Positions 11,222-21,551 of a stretch of DNA of 64,000 nucleotides are shown one piece after another. Made by a program: the position numbers and the translations under genes. Location of the stretch: the NCBI RefSeq assembly GCF_018294505.1, contig NC_057797.1, positions 119,913,116 to 119,977,115 of the forward strand, in the 5' to 3' direction. Origin of the DNA: Triticum aestivum (lineage: Eukaryota > Streptophyta > Magnoliopsida > Poales > Poaceae). The notes beneath the pieces were generated by a model. That model saw nothing but the letters and a program-made list of their open reading frames with translations, was not told the origin of the DNA and searched no databases. Within the stretch, counting starts at the first letter, position 1; every line of letters begins with the position of its first letter.

Positions 11222-14200
11222 ATGTCCGTGGGAGAATCCCTTGGTTCTCATAGTCTGCATTCATTTGCAGAATTCTTACAGCATCATATAAATTCTCCTG
11301 AAGCCAATTCTTGTCTGACCAGTAGACGGAAGACTTTGACAGTTTTGAAGCCTTTCAGTTTAAACTTCATGGCATCAGAAAAATCTGCAAGGAAGGGAGG
11401 CAGACAGCACCGTGGAAACACTGCTAAGGACCTGCCACCAGATCTCTATGAGCTATACAAGTCAGATCCAGAAGAAACCTATGGAGAACGCAAGAACCGA
11501 ATCCAATGGATTCGAAGACACTGGGCAGAGGAATGGTTCAAGTACAGATTCGTCACCGACGAATATGATGAGAAGAGTGCCATCAAGGGCCCATGGGGAG
11601 ATATCATATATAAAGGTCTTCAGCCCAAATCACAGTCCGAAGCTATTGCTCAAGGCTTTTACCCCTGCATGCTTCGTGGACCTCAGCCTGCTAATGCCGA
11701 CCCATCCTCTCTGTTATGGTGTCGCGAAGACAATCTCTTCAAGCGCAACTATCAGTTTGCACAGACCTCTGCCAAGGAAAACAAGAAGTCATTGAGATTA
11801 GACTTCAACCCAGGCCCCTCTGCGCCACGTGCTGATGGCACACGAGAAGCTGAACCCAATCTGGTTGGGCCCTTCTACGACCTAGAAGGTCTCATCACTC
11901 ATATTATGGTTCAAGGGACAGTCGTGGATCAACCTGCAGATGATGCTGAATCTGACGAAGCACCTGCACCACCGAAGCCAAAAAAGCTGAAGAAGCCTAA
12001 AGCTTCAAAGCCTGCCCCAGCACCAAAGGTCTCACGGGCGAAGCCTCTGGCCACTGCACCTCCTGAACACAGTGTGCAGTCTGAAGATTTGTCACGCATC
12101 TCCAAGCCCTCCAAAGTGAAGATGCCCTTGCAACCAACCAGCCAAGCATTGACCGCTGCTGCCATTCTGCGCAATGACGCCATTGATCTGTCCAGCGACG
12201 ACGATCTTGGCGATGATGCTCTTGAGCAGTTGATCAAGAGCAAGCAAGAGGCAGAAATCTTCAATGACCTCCCTCTCTTTGATGTTGAAATCATCAACAC
12301 CTTCATTGATGTGTGGTTTGACAGCCCAAATGTTAGCTTTGATGATATTCAGCTTCCGATTGGCCTGAGCGTCGCCTTCCACGGAGCCACTGCTGCTGAG
12401 CTGGCTCTAGCTCAGAAGATTGTTGAACTGAAGCATAAGATTGATTATGAAAAAGCTCAGTTCAAGAAGCACATGGCCAAGCTCAATGTTGAAAACATTC
12501 AGAACTTTCAGACCATGATGCATGAGCTTAAGGAAGCATTCCGAACCAAACGCGAAGAAGCCAAAGGTTCTCGTGAGCGCATGAAGGATCTTGCTGCTAA
12601 ATGTGTCCAAGGATACAATGAGGCTGAAAAGCGCAAGGCCTTGGGGCGACTAGGAATCAACCCCAGAATGGCGGCCAAGAAGAAGAAGAAGCCAGCTGCG
12701 GCAGAACCCGAAGCACCAAGGCAGGAAGTACAACCAATTGTCTTCCCAGCCAGTATGACAGGCTCGAAGCCTAAGGTCCCCACAGTGGCTTCAGAACTGA
12801 AGAAAACAAGGGCTGCTGAAACTGAAGCCAGAAAGCACAAAACCAAGGGCACTACTAATGATGCTCCTCCAACCAAGAAACGCAAAACCAAGAAGAGAGA
12901 TCGGGCTGCTCCCACAGAGCCCCTTAATGTCGAGCCAATCTCAATGGCTCTTCCTGCATCTGAACATCGTGAGCGTCGGTTGATAGTTCATGAGCCTGCT
13001 TCCACAGAGGTTCCTGAAGCTGAAGAAAATCCTGAAGTTAATCTAGTTGTTGACCCCACCGCAGCTGAAGACATTGGTCCTCATGACAATGTTGAAGATG
13101 ATGAAGTCCTTCCTCAGATTGAGCACCAATTGGTATAATCGCCTGTGCTCACGCACAGCGAACTCATCAGCATTGGTCGTCCTCTGACGCCAACTGCTCA
13201 GGATGCATCGTGGGCTGATCACCCACATAGACAAGACACTCCAAGCTCTCCCCAACCGCAAGCTACCCCACCAGTGCAAGATGACGATGACTTCGAGGCC
13301 CAGCACACTCCATCTCCACAAGCGCCGCCCGCATTACGCAGGCTTCGCAAAGGACCAAGGCCCCAAGTCACTCCCAGAATGCCCGTGTCTGAGTCCGAAG
13401 CCAACATGGCTGAAGAAATTCCGGCTGCATCAGCCGATGAAGAAGAAGCCCCAAGAGTTGAAAGAGTTGCTACACCCCTGTCCCACCAAGATGTTGTTCT
13501 CGAGTAGAACGTGTCCGACCCTCCAGCTTCTGAAGTGGAGGTTAACAACCCTGAGGCGGCCACCAACATCATCGCTGACGCCAATGACGTCATCATGGCT
13601 GAAGCCAATGCGGCGCCTGAAGCCAATGAGGCACCTACAGCTACTGCAGTGCCGGAAGTCAATGCAGCACCAGAAGTCAATGTTGAAGCACCTGAGGTCC
13701 AAGCACCTGTAGCAACTGTGGCCCCTGAAGCCCATGAAGACAATGCCAATGCTCATGTTCCCCCTCCAAGACCTCATACAATTGAGCTTGCATTTAATCG
13801 TGGTCAGCCTGTTATGGTCCGATGGCCCATTCTGACTCCTCCGCCTGCTGCGGGTCTACAATTTGAGTATCACATCGAGCACAGACCTCAAGTCCAAAAG
13901 CCCAAGCCAAGACTTCCCCGATTCCCAGGCACTGCCACTTCACCTGGGGTCTTCAATGTGAATGGCTTCGTGGCACATAATACCTTCTTCAATAGCTCCA
14001 AGAACCCTTATACAAGACCGCACATTTCCTCAGATCGGTTCTGGAGCTATCAGCATCGCAGCTACTATTCATGTGTCATATACAATCAAGGGCACATATT
14101 TCCACATATGCGCCTTGACTCTGAAGCTATAGCCGGACTACCCTGCCTTGAAGAAGCATTGGATTGTTTCAGAGATGCTGGTCTATTGTAATTTGTCACA

Positions 14201-15481
14201 GATAAGGAGCACTAGAATGAAGAGCTTCTGCTACAGTTCTATGCAACTCTCCACATTCTAGGCTACAACAGGGATCCAAAGACTTGGGTCCTTGAGTGGA
14301 TGACAGGCAATGTCCATCATGAAGCTAACACTCTTGATATCATTGAGCTCACAGGCCTGCCCACTCCTGGTGAATACTATCAACCAGGTTGTCAACAACA
14401 CCAAAATGCCCTAGAAAGCATCTTTCAGAAGCCAGAACCCAACATGAGTCAGATGCTGAGCATGATGAAGCCTTTGCCTCACAACGCTGAATACCCATCT
14501 GAGTTCTTTGTCGAAGACCTAGAGTACCTGCCTCGCACCATTTACCACATCATCAGGAAGACTCTATGGCATGTCAAAGGACACTCATCTGCAGCGAAGC
14601 TTGAAGGAGAAATGAAGACTTTGGTCTTCTATATTTTCAATGGCATCAGCTTCAATGCTCAAGACTTCTTCATCAGGTAGTTGGCTGCGTCTGGCTCCGA
14701 CGTCTTTGGGTTGAAATTCTATGCTCCATGGGTCATGTGTCTGATCAAGCGTCACTCAGCCTTCAACTATCAGCCGTCTGCACGCAATCATCTTATATTC
14801 TTGCCCGAGGTTGATCTATCAGTTGAAGCCATTTACCCAGAGCCTGCTAAGGATCCCATTTATCTTCACAATGTTGATCACCAAAGCTTCACCCAGCCCA
14901 TTGAAGGAGTTCCAGCAGTCTCTCGTGTTTATCCCCTAGCTGGAAACACATGTGCCTCTCGTGCTCAAACTGATGCCACTGGTAGCACCATTGCGCAAAG
15001 GCCTCAACGACGATCTCGTGTCCTAAATGACCGAGAGCTTCTCGTCGCGCTGCATCAGAAATAGGACAAACATCACGACTGGCTTAAGCGTCAGATGCAA
15101 AGCCTCTTGGTGGATGTCAACCGCATTCGCAATCTTGCCACCAAGAATGCCTTTGTCACTCAAGAAACCTGTCGGAGGTCGTGGAAGAGTTTGACCCTAC
15201 TTAGTGCTGAAGCTGATCTGCACGACGATGGCTTCACCGAACGCTTCAAGTTTGACTCAACTCCTCCCAGAAATGCTCACTTGCGTCGGACTCCCTCACT
15301 TGAAGACTCTGAATACTCGCCCTCAGCTGCGACCGTAAATGCCAGAGTCATCGATGACCACGATGATGCAACTTCACCTCCTCCAACTTCAGCGTGTGTC
15401 GACACTGCACCAAGTTCCTCTGCATCACCGGATCTCAACGACGACCCTACTGCCTCGCCTGCACCTCATGGGAATGAGTAG
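11222..15481 (+). pseudogene. Third frame of the Sirevirus (env-like or unknown), six stops
   Basis: A single reading frame of 1,420 codons, interrupted by in-frame stops at 13136, 13505, 14189, 14213, 14678 and 15062. The likely start is either 11222 or the Met at 11369, which begins a Lys/Arg-rich N terminus. The protein is hydrophilic: Pro/Ala/Lys-rich low complexity at about 11940-12130, a helical segment at 12400-12650, basic nuclear-signal-like clusters (K-K-K-K-K at about 12676, K-K-R-K-T-K-K-R near 12878), an Ala/Pro/Val-rich repeat region at 13550-13740, and a more globular region at 13770-15060. Sireviruses often have a frame here, called env-like, but I see no clear signal peptide or membrane segment, so envelope function is not supported. 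The function is unknown. Confidence 0.75.
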
Positions 15482-15518
15482 GCGCTCTATGTCTTCAAAC
15501 CTTTTTGGTCCTCACTGA

Positions 15519-16014
15519 CAAAAGGGGGAGAAGCATATGAGTTGATAGTCTTCAAGCGGGTCCATATGGGTGGTTGCTTTACTTTTTGCTACTTTTGCCA
15601 AGTGCTTACAATTCTCGTTTTTGATACATTTGGTTCTTTGAGTTGTAACACTTAAACTTGATGGTCGTCTGCTACTTATTTGCTATTCTGTGATGCGATG
15701 ATAAATTCCGCATGTGCGACGATAAATTCCGCACTTAGATCATTTTGCAGACGTCCATTTTTCATTATGCACGTAATTATCTTTGTTACATCATATCTTG
15801 CATAATGACTTGTCATCATAGGTTGAAGAGGATCTCCACAAGTACAACCTGCCATGTGCATTTGCATTCCAAAAGCAAATTACTTATATGCACATCTTCA
15901 GGGGGAGCCCTTGCAACTTATGAAGACAATACCCTATCCTTTACAATTTCACATATTTTATCCCCCGTTGAAAACTTCAACCAGTTTGTCATCAATCACC
16001 AAAAAGGGGGAGAT
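15519..16014 (+). promoter_or_regulatory. Multiple polypurine tracts before the right LTR
   Basis: Purine tracts built on AGGGGGAG occur at about 15519-15532, 15899-15906 and 16001-16014; the last abuts the right LTR. The LTR-proximal tract primes plus-strand DNA synthesis. Repeated tracts in the 3' untranslated region are a known Sirevirus trait and support the lineage call. The 0.5 kb between the third frame and the LTR holds no other feature I can recognise. Confidence 0.7.
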
Positions 16015-17351
16015 TGTAAGTGCATCTAGTGCCACCCCTAGTTGGTTTTGGAGTATTGACGACAAACCTGGTTGAGGGACTAATGTGTTTGTGAGAATTG
16101 CAGGATAACACAGGTAGAAGTCCCTCATTGATTTGGTTTTCCTACCAGAGATGACCCCTAAAAATGTATGAAGACATTAAAGTCAAAGGTGGTATGTGAA
16201 GACATTCACATTAAAGACTATGACAAGAGAAGACATCGCGTGAAGACTATGGAGCGCGAAGACTTAACAGTTTCGTCGTTCTTTGTTTTTCTTTGATGAG
16301 TCATAGGAACTACCGTACTGTTAAGTGGGGGTCCAAGAGAACCAGTCAGAATGACTGAAGTGATGCTTAACCAAAATCCTATGTCTTCGAGTGAAGACTA
16401 TGAGAGGAAATCTTATTCAGAGTTGGATAAGTCAGCTTTGCTTGTAGCCCAAGTAAAGTTGCCATGTGTGTTTGAAATCTGACCATTGGAACATGTGTCA
16501 GTTCCTTAGTGACCCAGGGTCATTTCGGACAAATCAGGTCGGGTTGCCTAGTGGCTATAAATAGCCCACCCCCTACAACCATAAACGGTTGGCTGCTCAG
16601 AGTTAGTGCATGGCTTTTGTCGTTTGAGAGCAACCCACCTCGAAGCCTTTGAGAGAGAATTCCTTGCGAGGATAAAGCCCTAAACACCCAGAGCCAAAGA
16701 GTGTTAGGCATCACTTAAGTCTTCCTGTCTGTGTGATCTGAAGACTTATTACACTTGAGGACTGTGAATCCTCCAGCCGGTTAGGCGTTGCGTTCTGAGC
16801 ATCCAAGAGTCATTGTGGATCGCCGGTGAACAAAGTCTGTGAAGGTTTGGAAGTCTACCTTGAAGACTTACCAGAGTGATTGGGCGAGGACTCGGTGTCC
16901 TTAGCTCAAGGGGAATAAGGTGAAGACGCGGTTTTCTGAGTTGAATCTCAGCCTCCCTAACCAGACGTACAATTGTCACAGCAACTGGAACTGGTCCAAC
17001 AAATCATTGTCTTCAACGAGTCACTGGTTTCATCCTTCCCTTTCCTTTACTTACTGTTGGCCCTAGTGAAGTCATTGTATGATTGCATTATCTTTTGTCT
17101 TCACTAAGTGACTGCTTGTTCTGATTGGCTTCACACTATCTTCCTACCTGGTCTATACTGCCTAGCTGCTATTAGTCATTGTGCTTTCACTTCATTGAAT
17201 ACTTGACTATGGCTTGCTTAGTGTAGTCTACCTTCCGCTGCATGGCAATAGGTTTATTTCTATCATTTGTCTTCGAAACTTCCATGTTTTGAAGACTTTC
17301 ATAAAAATTGCCTATTCACCCCCCCCCTCTAGTCGATCACTAGCACTTTCA
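16015..17351 (+). repeat. Right LTR of the copia element
   Basis: The LTR is 1,337 bp and collinear with the left LTR apart from the MITE. It starts TGTAAGTGC after AGAT and ends TTTCA before GTTGC. The TATA box is at 16554-16563. A C-run near 17319-17327 is longer than in the left LTR. Substitutions between the LTRs, counted by eye at near 3 percent, imply an insertion about one million years old at the commonly used grass LTR rate (1.3e-8 per site per year). Confidence 0.95.
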
Positions 17352-18040
17352 GTTGCTCTCTTCACACTCTCTCGCACAAAACGACTGTGTCCACATCTCT
17401 AACATCCCGGCGGATCACGTCCGCTTGGGGAAGGGGTGGATGCTTAGTGTAGATGCGGTGGCCATCACCAACGGCGAAAACCCACTGTCGGCATGTCCCG
17501 ATCAGGGGTCCCCGCCGTTCTCTCTCACAAAGCCGGTGAGGTTGCCTTCGTCCCTTGCTCACTGCTGCGACGTGGGCAGTTGCCGCCTCCCGCTGCCCTC
17601 CTCAAGGTTGAGATACGTCCCTCAGGTACAACTCCCTTTACAGTCGGCTTGCACCACTGCTCCAGCTGCCCACATCACTCCCTGTGGATATTTTTCTACT
17701 TCTTTGCCCCGCACATACCTCTACTGGCTTCTACGTACTGTATTTGTGATGAGTTTATGTCTCATCAACTAGTCCCAGTAATGTTATTCTAATCATGCTT
17801 GTTCAATTTCTTTGCCACAGGGATGCTCATCTCGATTTTGGTGAAACTTCACAAAATGATCTGATGGTCAAAAGGTTGCAAACTTCATTTATTAGGAAGC
17901 TCGAACGTTGCGAGCAAATTGAAGCCTGGTCAGGGTTCACAGTTCAAGGGCTAGGGACTGCATGGATCGTTTTTTTATTTAGCTGCCTCTGTTCCAAAAT
18001 AAGTGTCAACTTTAGTAGTAGTGCAACTTTATACTAAAGT
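17352..18040 (+). pseudogene. Gene remnant: leader, first exon and second exon of an unknown gene
   Basis: From 17352 the sequence GTTGCTCTCTTCACACTCTCTCGC matches, over about 24 bases, the start of the leader at 20149 and 20202, and the following GC-rich part loosely matches 20290-20350. A possible donor lies at 17626 (CTCAG/GTACAA) and a good acceptor at 17818-17820 (TTTGCCACAG/GG). The second exon can be read as a short frame containing L-D-F-G-E-T-S-Q-N-D at about 17831-17860, which resembles motifs near 21645 and 22255. It then runs into a MITE. The copia element separates it from a possible promoter at 2480. The gene is unknown; it looks like a truncated paralogue of the unit at 20112-22767. 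Confidence 0.4.
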
Positions 18041-18079
18041 TTGCACAAAGTTGAGAAACTTATTTTGGAATGGAGGGAG
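17982..18079. mobile_element. Short Stowaway MITE
   Basis: A 98-bp element between TA dinucleotides, with a degenerate left terminus (GCCTCTGTTCCAAAATAAGTG) and an intact right terminus ending GGAGGGAG. The two ends are inverted repeats around an internal ACTTTAGTA palindrome. This matches a very short Stowaway family common in Triticeae. Confidence 0.75.
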
Positions 18080-18263
18080 TACATATTTGCTATGATCTGT
18101 CAATCATTGAGATGCAATAGCATGCATGTTAGTCTCCTTTGTATTTGATGAAATGTTGCAACGGGCAACCTTGGACGCAAGATACATGTAACAGAAACTG
18201 GAAGCTTCATAGCATTGTACAAATTTATCTCGCTGATAAATCACAGTACGTACTATACTAGTA

Positions 18264-18900
18264 CTTCCTCCATTCCTAAATATAAGTCTTTGTAGAGATT
18301 TCACCATGAACCACATGCGGATGTATATAGATGCATTTTAAGTGTAGATTCATACATTTTGTTCCGTATGTAGTGGAATCTCTACAAAGACTTATATCTA
18401 CTAGTAATAGCTAGCCCCCACTACTAGGAATTCTCTATCCTCTCCTTGAGCCACGTCATCAAAATTGATGTAGCCATTAGATGAAGTAAATCAGTCCATA
18501 ATAGCCGTCTGATCTTGACGTTGAGAGGCTCCGCACTAAGCCACATGCAAGCATGTAGAAATACCGTGCCACATGCATGTGAGTGGGTTTTAAATCACAT
18601 CAACATGTATGCATGCAAGCATGCACCGGTAGCATGCATGCAAGTGAGATTTTAAGTCCCATTAACATGTCAAAAAGAAAAATATAATCCCATTATGCAG
18701 TAGGAGTTGGCTGATCTTTTTTCCTTACGTGGGATGATCTAAATGATGATGGGAGTTTATTTAGTTTGGCTACCACATTTGTCATGCGGTTATAGAGTTT
18801 TTTTTGTTCTATGAAATCGATAATTTTGCGCAGAGAGATATACCGCTGTTTCGCGCCAACGCGCGGGGACTCATCTAGTAATATTTAGGAACGGAGGGAG
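18264..18900. mobile_element. Stowaway MITE carrying a nested insertion
   Basis: The left terminus CTTCCTCCATTCCTAAATATAAG and right terminus ATTTAGGAACGGAGGGAG are flanked by TA (18262-18263 and 18901-18902). Inside are the typical blocks of a common Triticeae Stowaway (GTAGAGATTTCACCATG, its inverted partner near 18374, and GATTCATACATTTTG). The MITE itself is about 150 bp; the rest is an insertion between 18397 and 18879. Confidence 0.8.
18397..18879 (+). mobile_element. Non-autonomous Helitron-like element nested in a MITE
   Basis: The 483-bp insert begins TCTACTAG and ends CATCTAGT, preceded by a short GC hairpin (CGCG-CCAA-CGCG at 18852-18863). A TC start, CTAG-type end, subterminal hairpin about 10-15 bp from the 3' end, absence of terminal inverted repeats and an AT-rich target are the Helitron pattern. 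It splits the Stowaway MITE right arm. The exact edges are uncertain by a few bases because CTAGTAATA occurs at both ends. It has no coding capacity. Confidence 0.6.
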
Positions 18901-18902
18901 TA

Positions 18903-19438
18903 CTATGTAAAGAGTTAGGTGTCGCACGGTGATAGTGTGAGGTGGACCATGTAATCACTGAGCCTGCGTGTTTTCACTGCTCTTGCACGCCTCCGCTGTA
19001 GAATGGAGAAAATTGTAACCTAGTAGTAGTATACCTCCTTTCGCCGAAAGCGTGGGACATCCAGTAGTCCTACCACCTCAGTAATAAAGACCAGTGAGCC
19101 GTCAAATCACATAGACCCAGCAGTAAGTTGGACGGACGAAGCAACTATCACTCTTGCGCCAGTGAGAGGTCGCGTCCGCTCTGCCCGGGCATGAATGCGG
19201 CACCGATTCTTTGGAGTGGCGCTGACCATTTCGGGCAGGAAGCGCGCGCGGGCGATGGAGGGGCTTTGGGTGGGCCAGGCTGGTCAGGAGCGGGCATGGC
19301 AGTTGTCCGCATGTCCCTACCGGACACGCCCGGAAACGAGAGGATGCACCGACTCTCGCGGCTAAAATTGTACACTACACAACATCTCTCTGTAGGAGTA
19401 GGTCGATCTGTCGCTCTCTCTAACACACACATGGTGTT

Positions 19439-19439
<1 letters not shown>
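18903..19439. other. Intergenic DNA, no gene seen
   Basis: Non-coding sequence. Around 19190-19265 a GC-rich block (GGCGCTGAC, GAAGCGCGCGCGGGCGA) resembles 24790-24840, so the two places share an old duplicated segment, probably upstream DNA of related genes. Open frames here are short and lack domains. Confidence 0.45.
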
Positions 19440-19482
<43 letters not shown>

Positions 19483-19490
19483 ACCTTGGT
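19437..19490 (+). repeat. (AC)n microsatellite
   Basis: An almost pure AC dinucleotide run of about 50 bp with a few AC-to-GC changes at its 3' end. Such tracts are length-variable. Confidence 0.95.
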
Positions 19491-19536
19491 CCCGTTGCAC
19501 CTTCTAACGTGACTTATTACACCTAGACGGAGGGAG
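19481..19536. mobile_element. Stowaway MITE, right-end fragment
   Basis: The sequence ending CACCTAGACGGAGGGAG before TA at 19537-19538 is the terminus of a Stowaway family whose other orientation appears at 24954. The left terminus is absent, perhaps replaced by the AC repeat. Confidence 0.6.
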
Positions 19537-19538
19537 TA

Positions 19539-19965
19539 GTAAGTATACGAGATACTGTGGCACACTGACTTAAGTCGAATACAAGTGCCCAAAATTTGTG
19601 TGCATGTTATAATAAGGATTCACTTAAAATAGTACGTGAGCGAACAAAGGGATCAATTGGACAGTGTTCCCGAGCAGTAGCGAGATGTGTGAGGTAAGAT
19701 ACACCGCTGGCACTTTTATTTTTTCTTATTAATTTGTTTGTTTCACCCTCTGACTGGTGGGACCCAACATACTACGTGGAGAGAGGTAAGGTGACTAAGG
19801 CTGCATTATTTCTGCACCACTGTGGATAGTCTTACCACCAAAGCCACATGACACGATTATGATTGAAATCCTAATGACTCCCACACACACAAAAAAACAC
19901 GACATGCTTGTCACACGAATGCAGGAATGTATAAAAGGTTATTTCCCTCTCGTTGAACATAACAG
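19539..19965. other. Intergenic DNA, nothing recognised
   Basis: A/T-balanced non-coding DNA between a MITE fragment and a tRNA-like relic. No frame, repeat or site could be supported. Confidence 0.4.
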
Positions 19966-19967
19966 GA

Positions 19968-20045
19968 GGGTTGTGTAGCTGGTTAGCCTGTTCGCTCATC
20001 AAACTTGAGGTCTCGGGTTCGATAACTACACTTGAGCATAATTTG
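19968..20045 (+). mobile_element. tRNA-like relic, possible SINE head
   Basis: TGTGTAGCTGG at 19972-19982 resembles a polymerase III A box and GGTTCGATAAC at 20016-20026 a B box, about 34 bp apart, as in tRNA genes and tRNA-derived SINEs. The stems do not form a clean cloverleaf and there is no obvious 3' tail, so a functional tRNA is unlikely. A degraded SINE head fits best. Confidence 0.45.
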
Positions 20046-20111
20046 TGCCAGGAGGATACTTTGACTGGTCAAAATGTTTTCTAGGGTTTGCACGCTTCAC
20101 ACTCTCTCTCC

Positions 20112-20124
20112 AGTATATATATAC
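20112..20124 (+). promoter_or_regulatory. TATA box of a gene-like unit
   Basis: AGTATATATATAC lies 7-20 bp upstream of the duplicated leader beginning at 20131. It is a strong plant TATA match in a position fitting a start of transcription near 20145-20155. Confidence 0.5.
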
Positions 20125-20130
20125 ATGCTA

Positions 20131-20236
20131 GAGCCTCAGCGCTTGTAGTTGCTCTCTTCACACTCTCTCGCCCTGTCCCGCTGGAGCCTTAGCGCTTGTA
20201 GTTGCTCTCTTCACACTCTCTCGCCCTCTCCAGATC
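20131..20236 (+). repeat. Leader segment duplicated in tandem (53-bp unit)
   Basis: GAGCCTCAGCGCTTGTAGTTGCTC at 20131 repeats at 20184 with one or two changes, each copy running through CTCTCTCGCCCT. The same core also begins the sequence right of the copia element at 17352. This duplication lengthens the presumed 5' leader. Confidence 0.85.
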
Positions 20237-20506
20237 TAAACAAGACTTCGTTGGCCTCTCTCTCCCCTCACTGCTGCTCAAAGAGCCGGTAGGATCCGTC
20301 CGCCGGGAAGGGAAGGAGGCTTAACACCGTCGCCGTCAGCGAGGGACTACCGGCGCAGCTGTTCACTTTCTACCCAGCGGCGGCGCGGGAGGGCCTCCGA
20401 CCACTTCTTCTTCGCCGTCATCCCGTTGCCCACCGAACCATGCCCCAAGAACCTTAAGGTATAATTTACTTACTCCACATGCATTGCTCTAGCTGAATGT
20501 ATACCA

Positions 20507-20760
20507 TGAATCTAGGACGTGGTTCAAAGAGGAAAGGAGTGGGGGAAAGTAGTGGGAAAAGTTGTATATAACATGAATCTAGGACGTGGTTCAAAGAGGA
20601 AATGAAGGGGTAAAGTTGTATAGCATTAATCTAGGACGTGGTTCAAAGAGGAAAGGAATGGGGGAAGTAGTGGGGAAAGTTGTATCGCATAAATCTAGGA
20701 AGTGGTTCAAAGAGGAAAGGAAGGGGCGAAAGTACTAGTTCAAAAAGGAAAGGAAGGGAC
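20507..20760 (+). repeat. Imperfect tandem repeat, unit about 55-65 bp
   Basis: Units starting ATGAATCTAGGACGTGG recur near 20507, 20573, 20625 and 20689, with a partial fifth copy near 20738. Each is followed by TTCAAAGAGGAAA and a G-rich stretch. Unit length varies through small indels. It lies in the presumed first intron of the gene-like unit. Confidence 0.8.
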
Positions 20761-20970
20761 AAGGCTATAGAGTTTGAGCAGGACTAGATTTGCTGCGCTC
20801 ACATAGGGAAAGGCGTCTAAAGATAACAAAACTGGGACCAACACAAATATGCTCCTTGGTTGTTTGTTCTTTGTCGCAACAGACTGTGCATGACCACGGT
20901 ACATCGGTAGATGCACATGGTGCTGGTGCGTCCACTGTCCCGTGCAACTCATTAGTTGTTGTTAATCTAA

Positions 20971-21281
20971 GGCGTTGTTTGGTTAAAAACTCCCTAGTCC
21001 CTACCTGCTGGGTTCCAGGGACTAAACATGGACTAGAGGTTATTAAATGACATGCTAAAAGACCATGTTACCCCTAGTAATGAACTAATAGAGACGAGGT
21101 GTGATGCGTGGCAGGGGCAACTGTTGGAAAAAGTCCCAAAAAGACTCCCTCGGGGTCTTCTTTCTTTAGTCCCAAATGCCCACTTTTAGTCCCTAAAAGT
21201 CCCTCCTCTTTGGTTTAGATGGGACTGATACGGAGTTTTTTTAGTCCCTACACCAAAATGTCCCTGTAAACAAACACCCTC
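20971..21281. mobile_element. Tourist-like (PIF/Harbinger) MITE
   Basis: A 311-bp element with inverted ends GGCGTTGTTTGGTT and AAACAAACACCCTC, flanked by TAA on both sides (20968-20970 and 21282-21284). TAA targets and G-rich ends with TGTTTGGTT are the Tourist hallmark. The subterminal parts repeat AGTCCC and GTCCCTA in inverted orientation. No coding capacity. Confidence 0.88.
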
Positions 21282-21551
21282 TAATAATGCCGCTGGAAAA
21301 TTGATGCAATGCACAGTTAAAAGCAAATTACATGTTTAACGAATTTTATTGTTAATATAATCTCTATGTTAATATTAATCAATGCCACTGTTTGAGAAAT
21401 GCTACTGTCTTGCTTTCTTTCCCATTTAGATAAGGTAGATGCTTCTTTTTGTTGGCTTCTGTGTCATCCACCATTATTGACCACTAATTGTTTCCTTTGC
21501 ACCTCTGTGTAAACAGGGTTATCTGCTTCACCTCGTTGCCATGGTGACCTT

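Larger units (their letters stand above)
2533..17351 (+). mobile_element. Complete Sirevirus-like Ty1/copia retrotransposon
   Basis: The element is 14,819 bp, bounded by two LTRs that start TGTAAGTGCATCTAG and end ACTTTCA, and flanked by a perfect 5-bp duplication GTTGC (2528-2532 and 17352-17356). The initiator-Met primer site follows the left LTR. The copia gene order (gag, protease, integrase, reverse transcriptase, RNase H) is followed by a long extra frame and several purine tracts. The size, the coiled-coil gag extension, the third frame and the repeated AGGGGGAG tracts fit Sireviruses (Maximus type). The two LTRs differ by about three dozen substitutions by eye (near 3 percent). Protein functions are broken throughout, so it is non-autonomous. 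Confidence 0.93.

Noticed and set aside
11222..15481. Envelope protein for the third frame
   Set aside because: No signal peptide, membrane anchor or fusion segment is visible; only its position after pol supports the env-like label.
18419..18431. CACTACTAGGAA as a CACTA left terminus
   Set aside because: It lies within the Helitron-like insert, with no AAT or Athila integrase to its left and no subterminal repeats after it, so the match is probably chance.
19968..20045. A functional tRNA gene
   Set aside because: Only the A and B boxes fit; the acceptor and anticodon stems do not pair cleanly.
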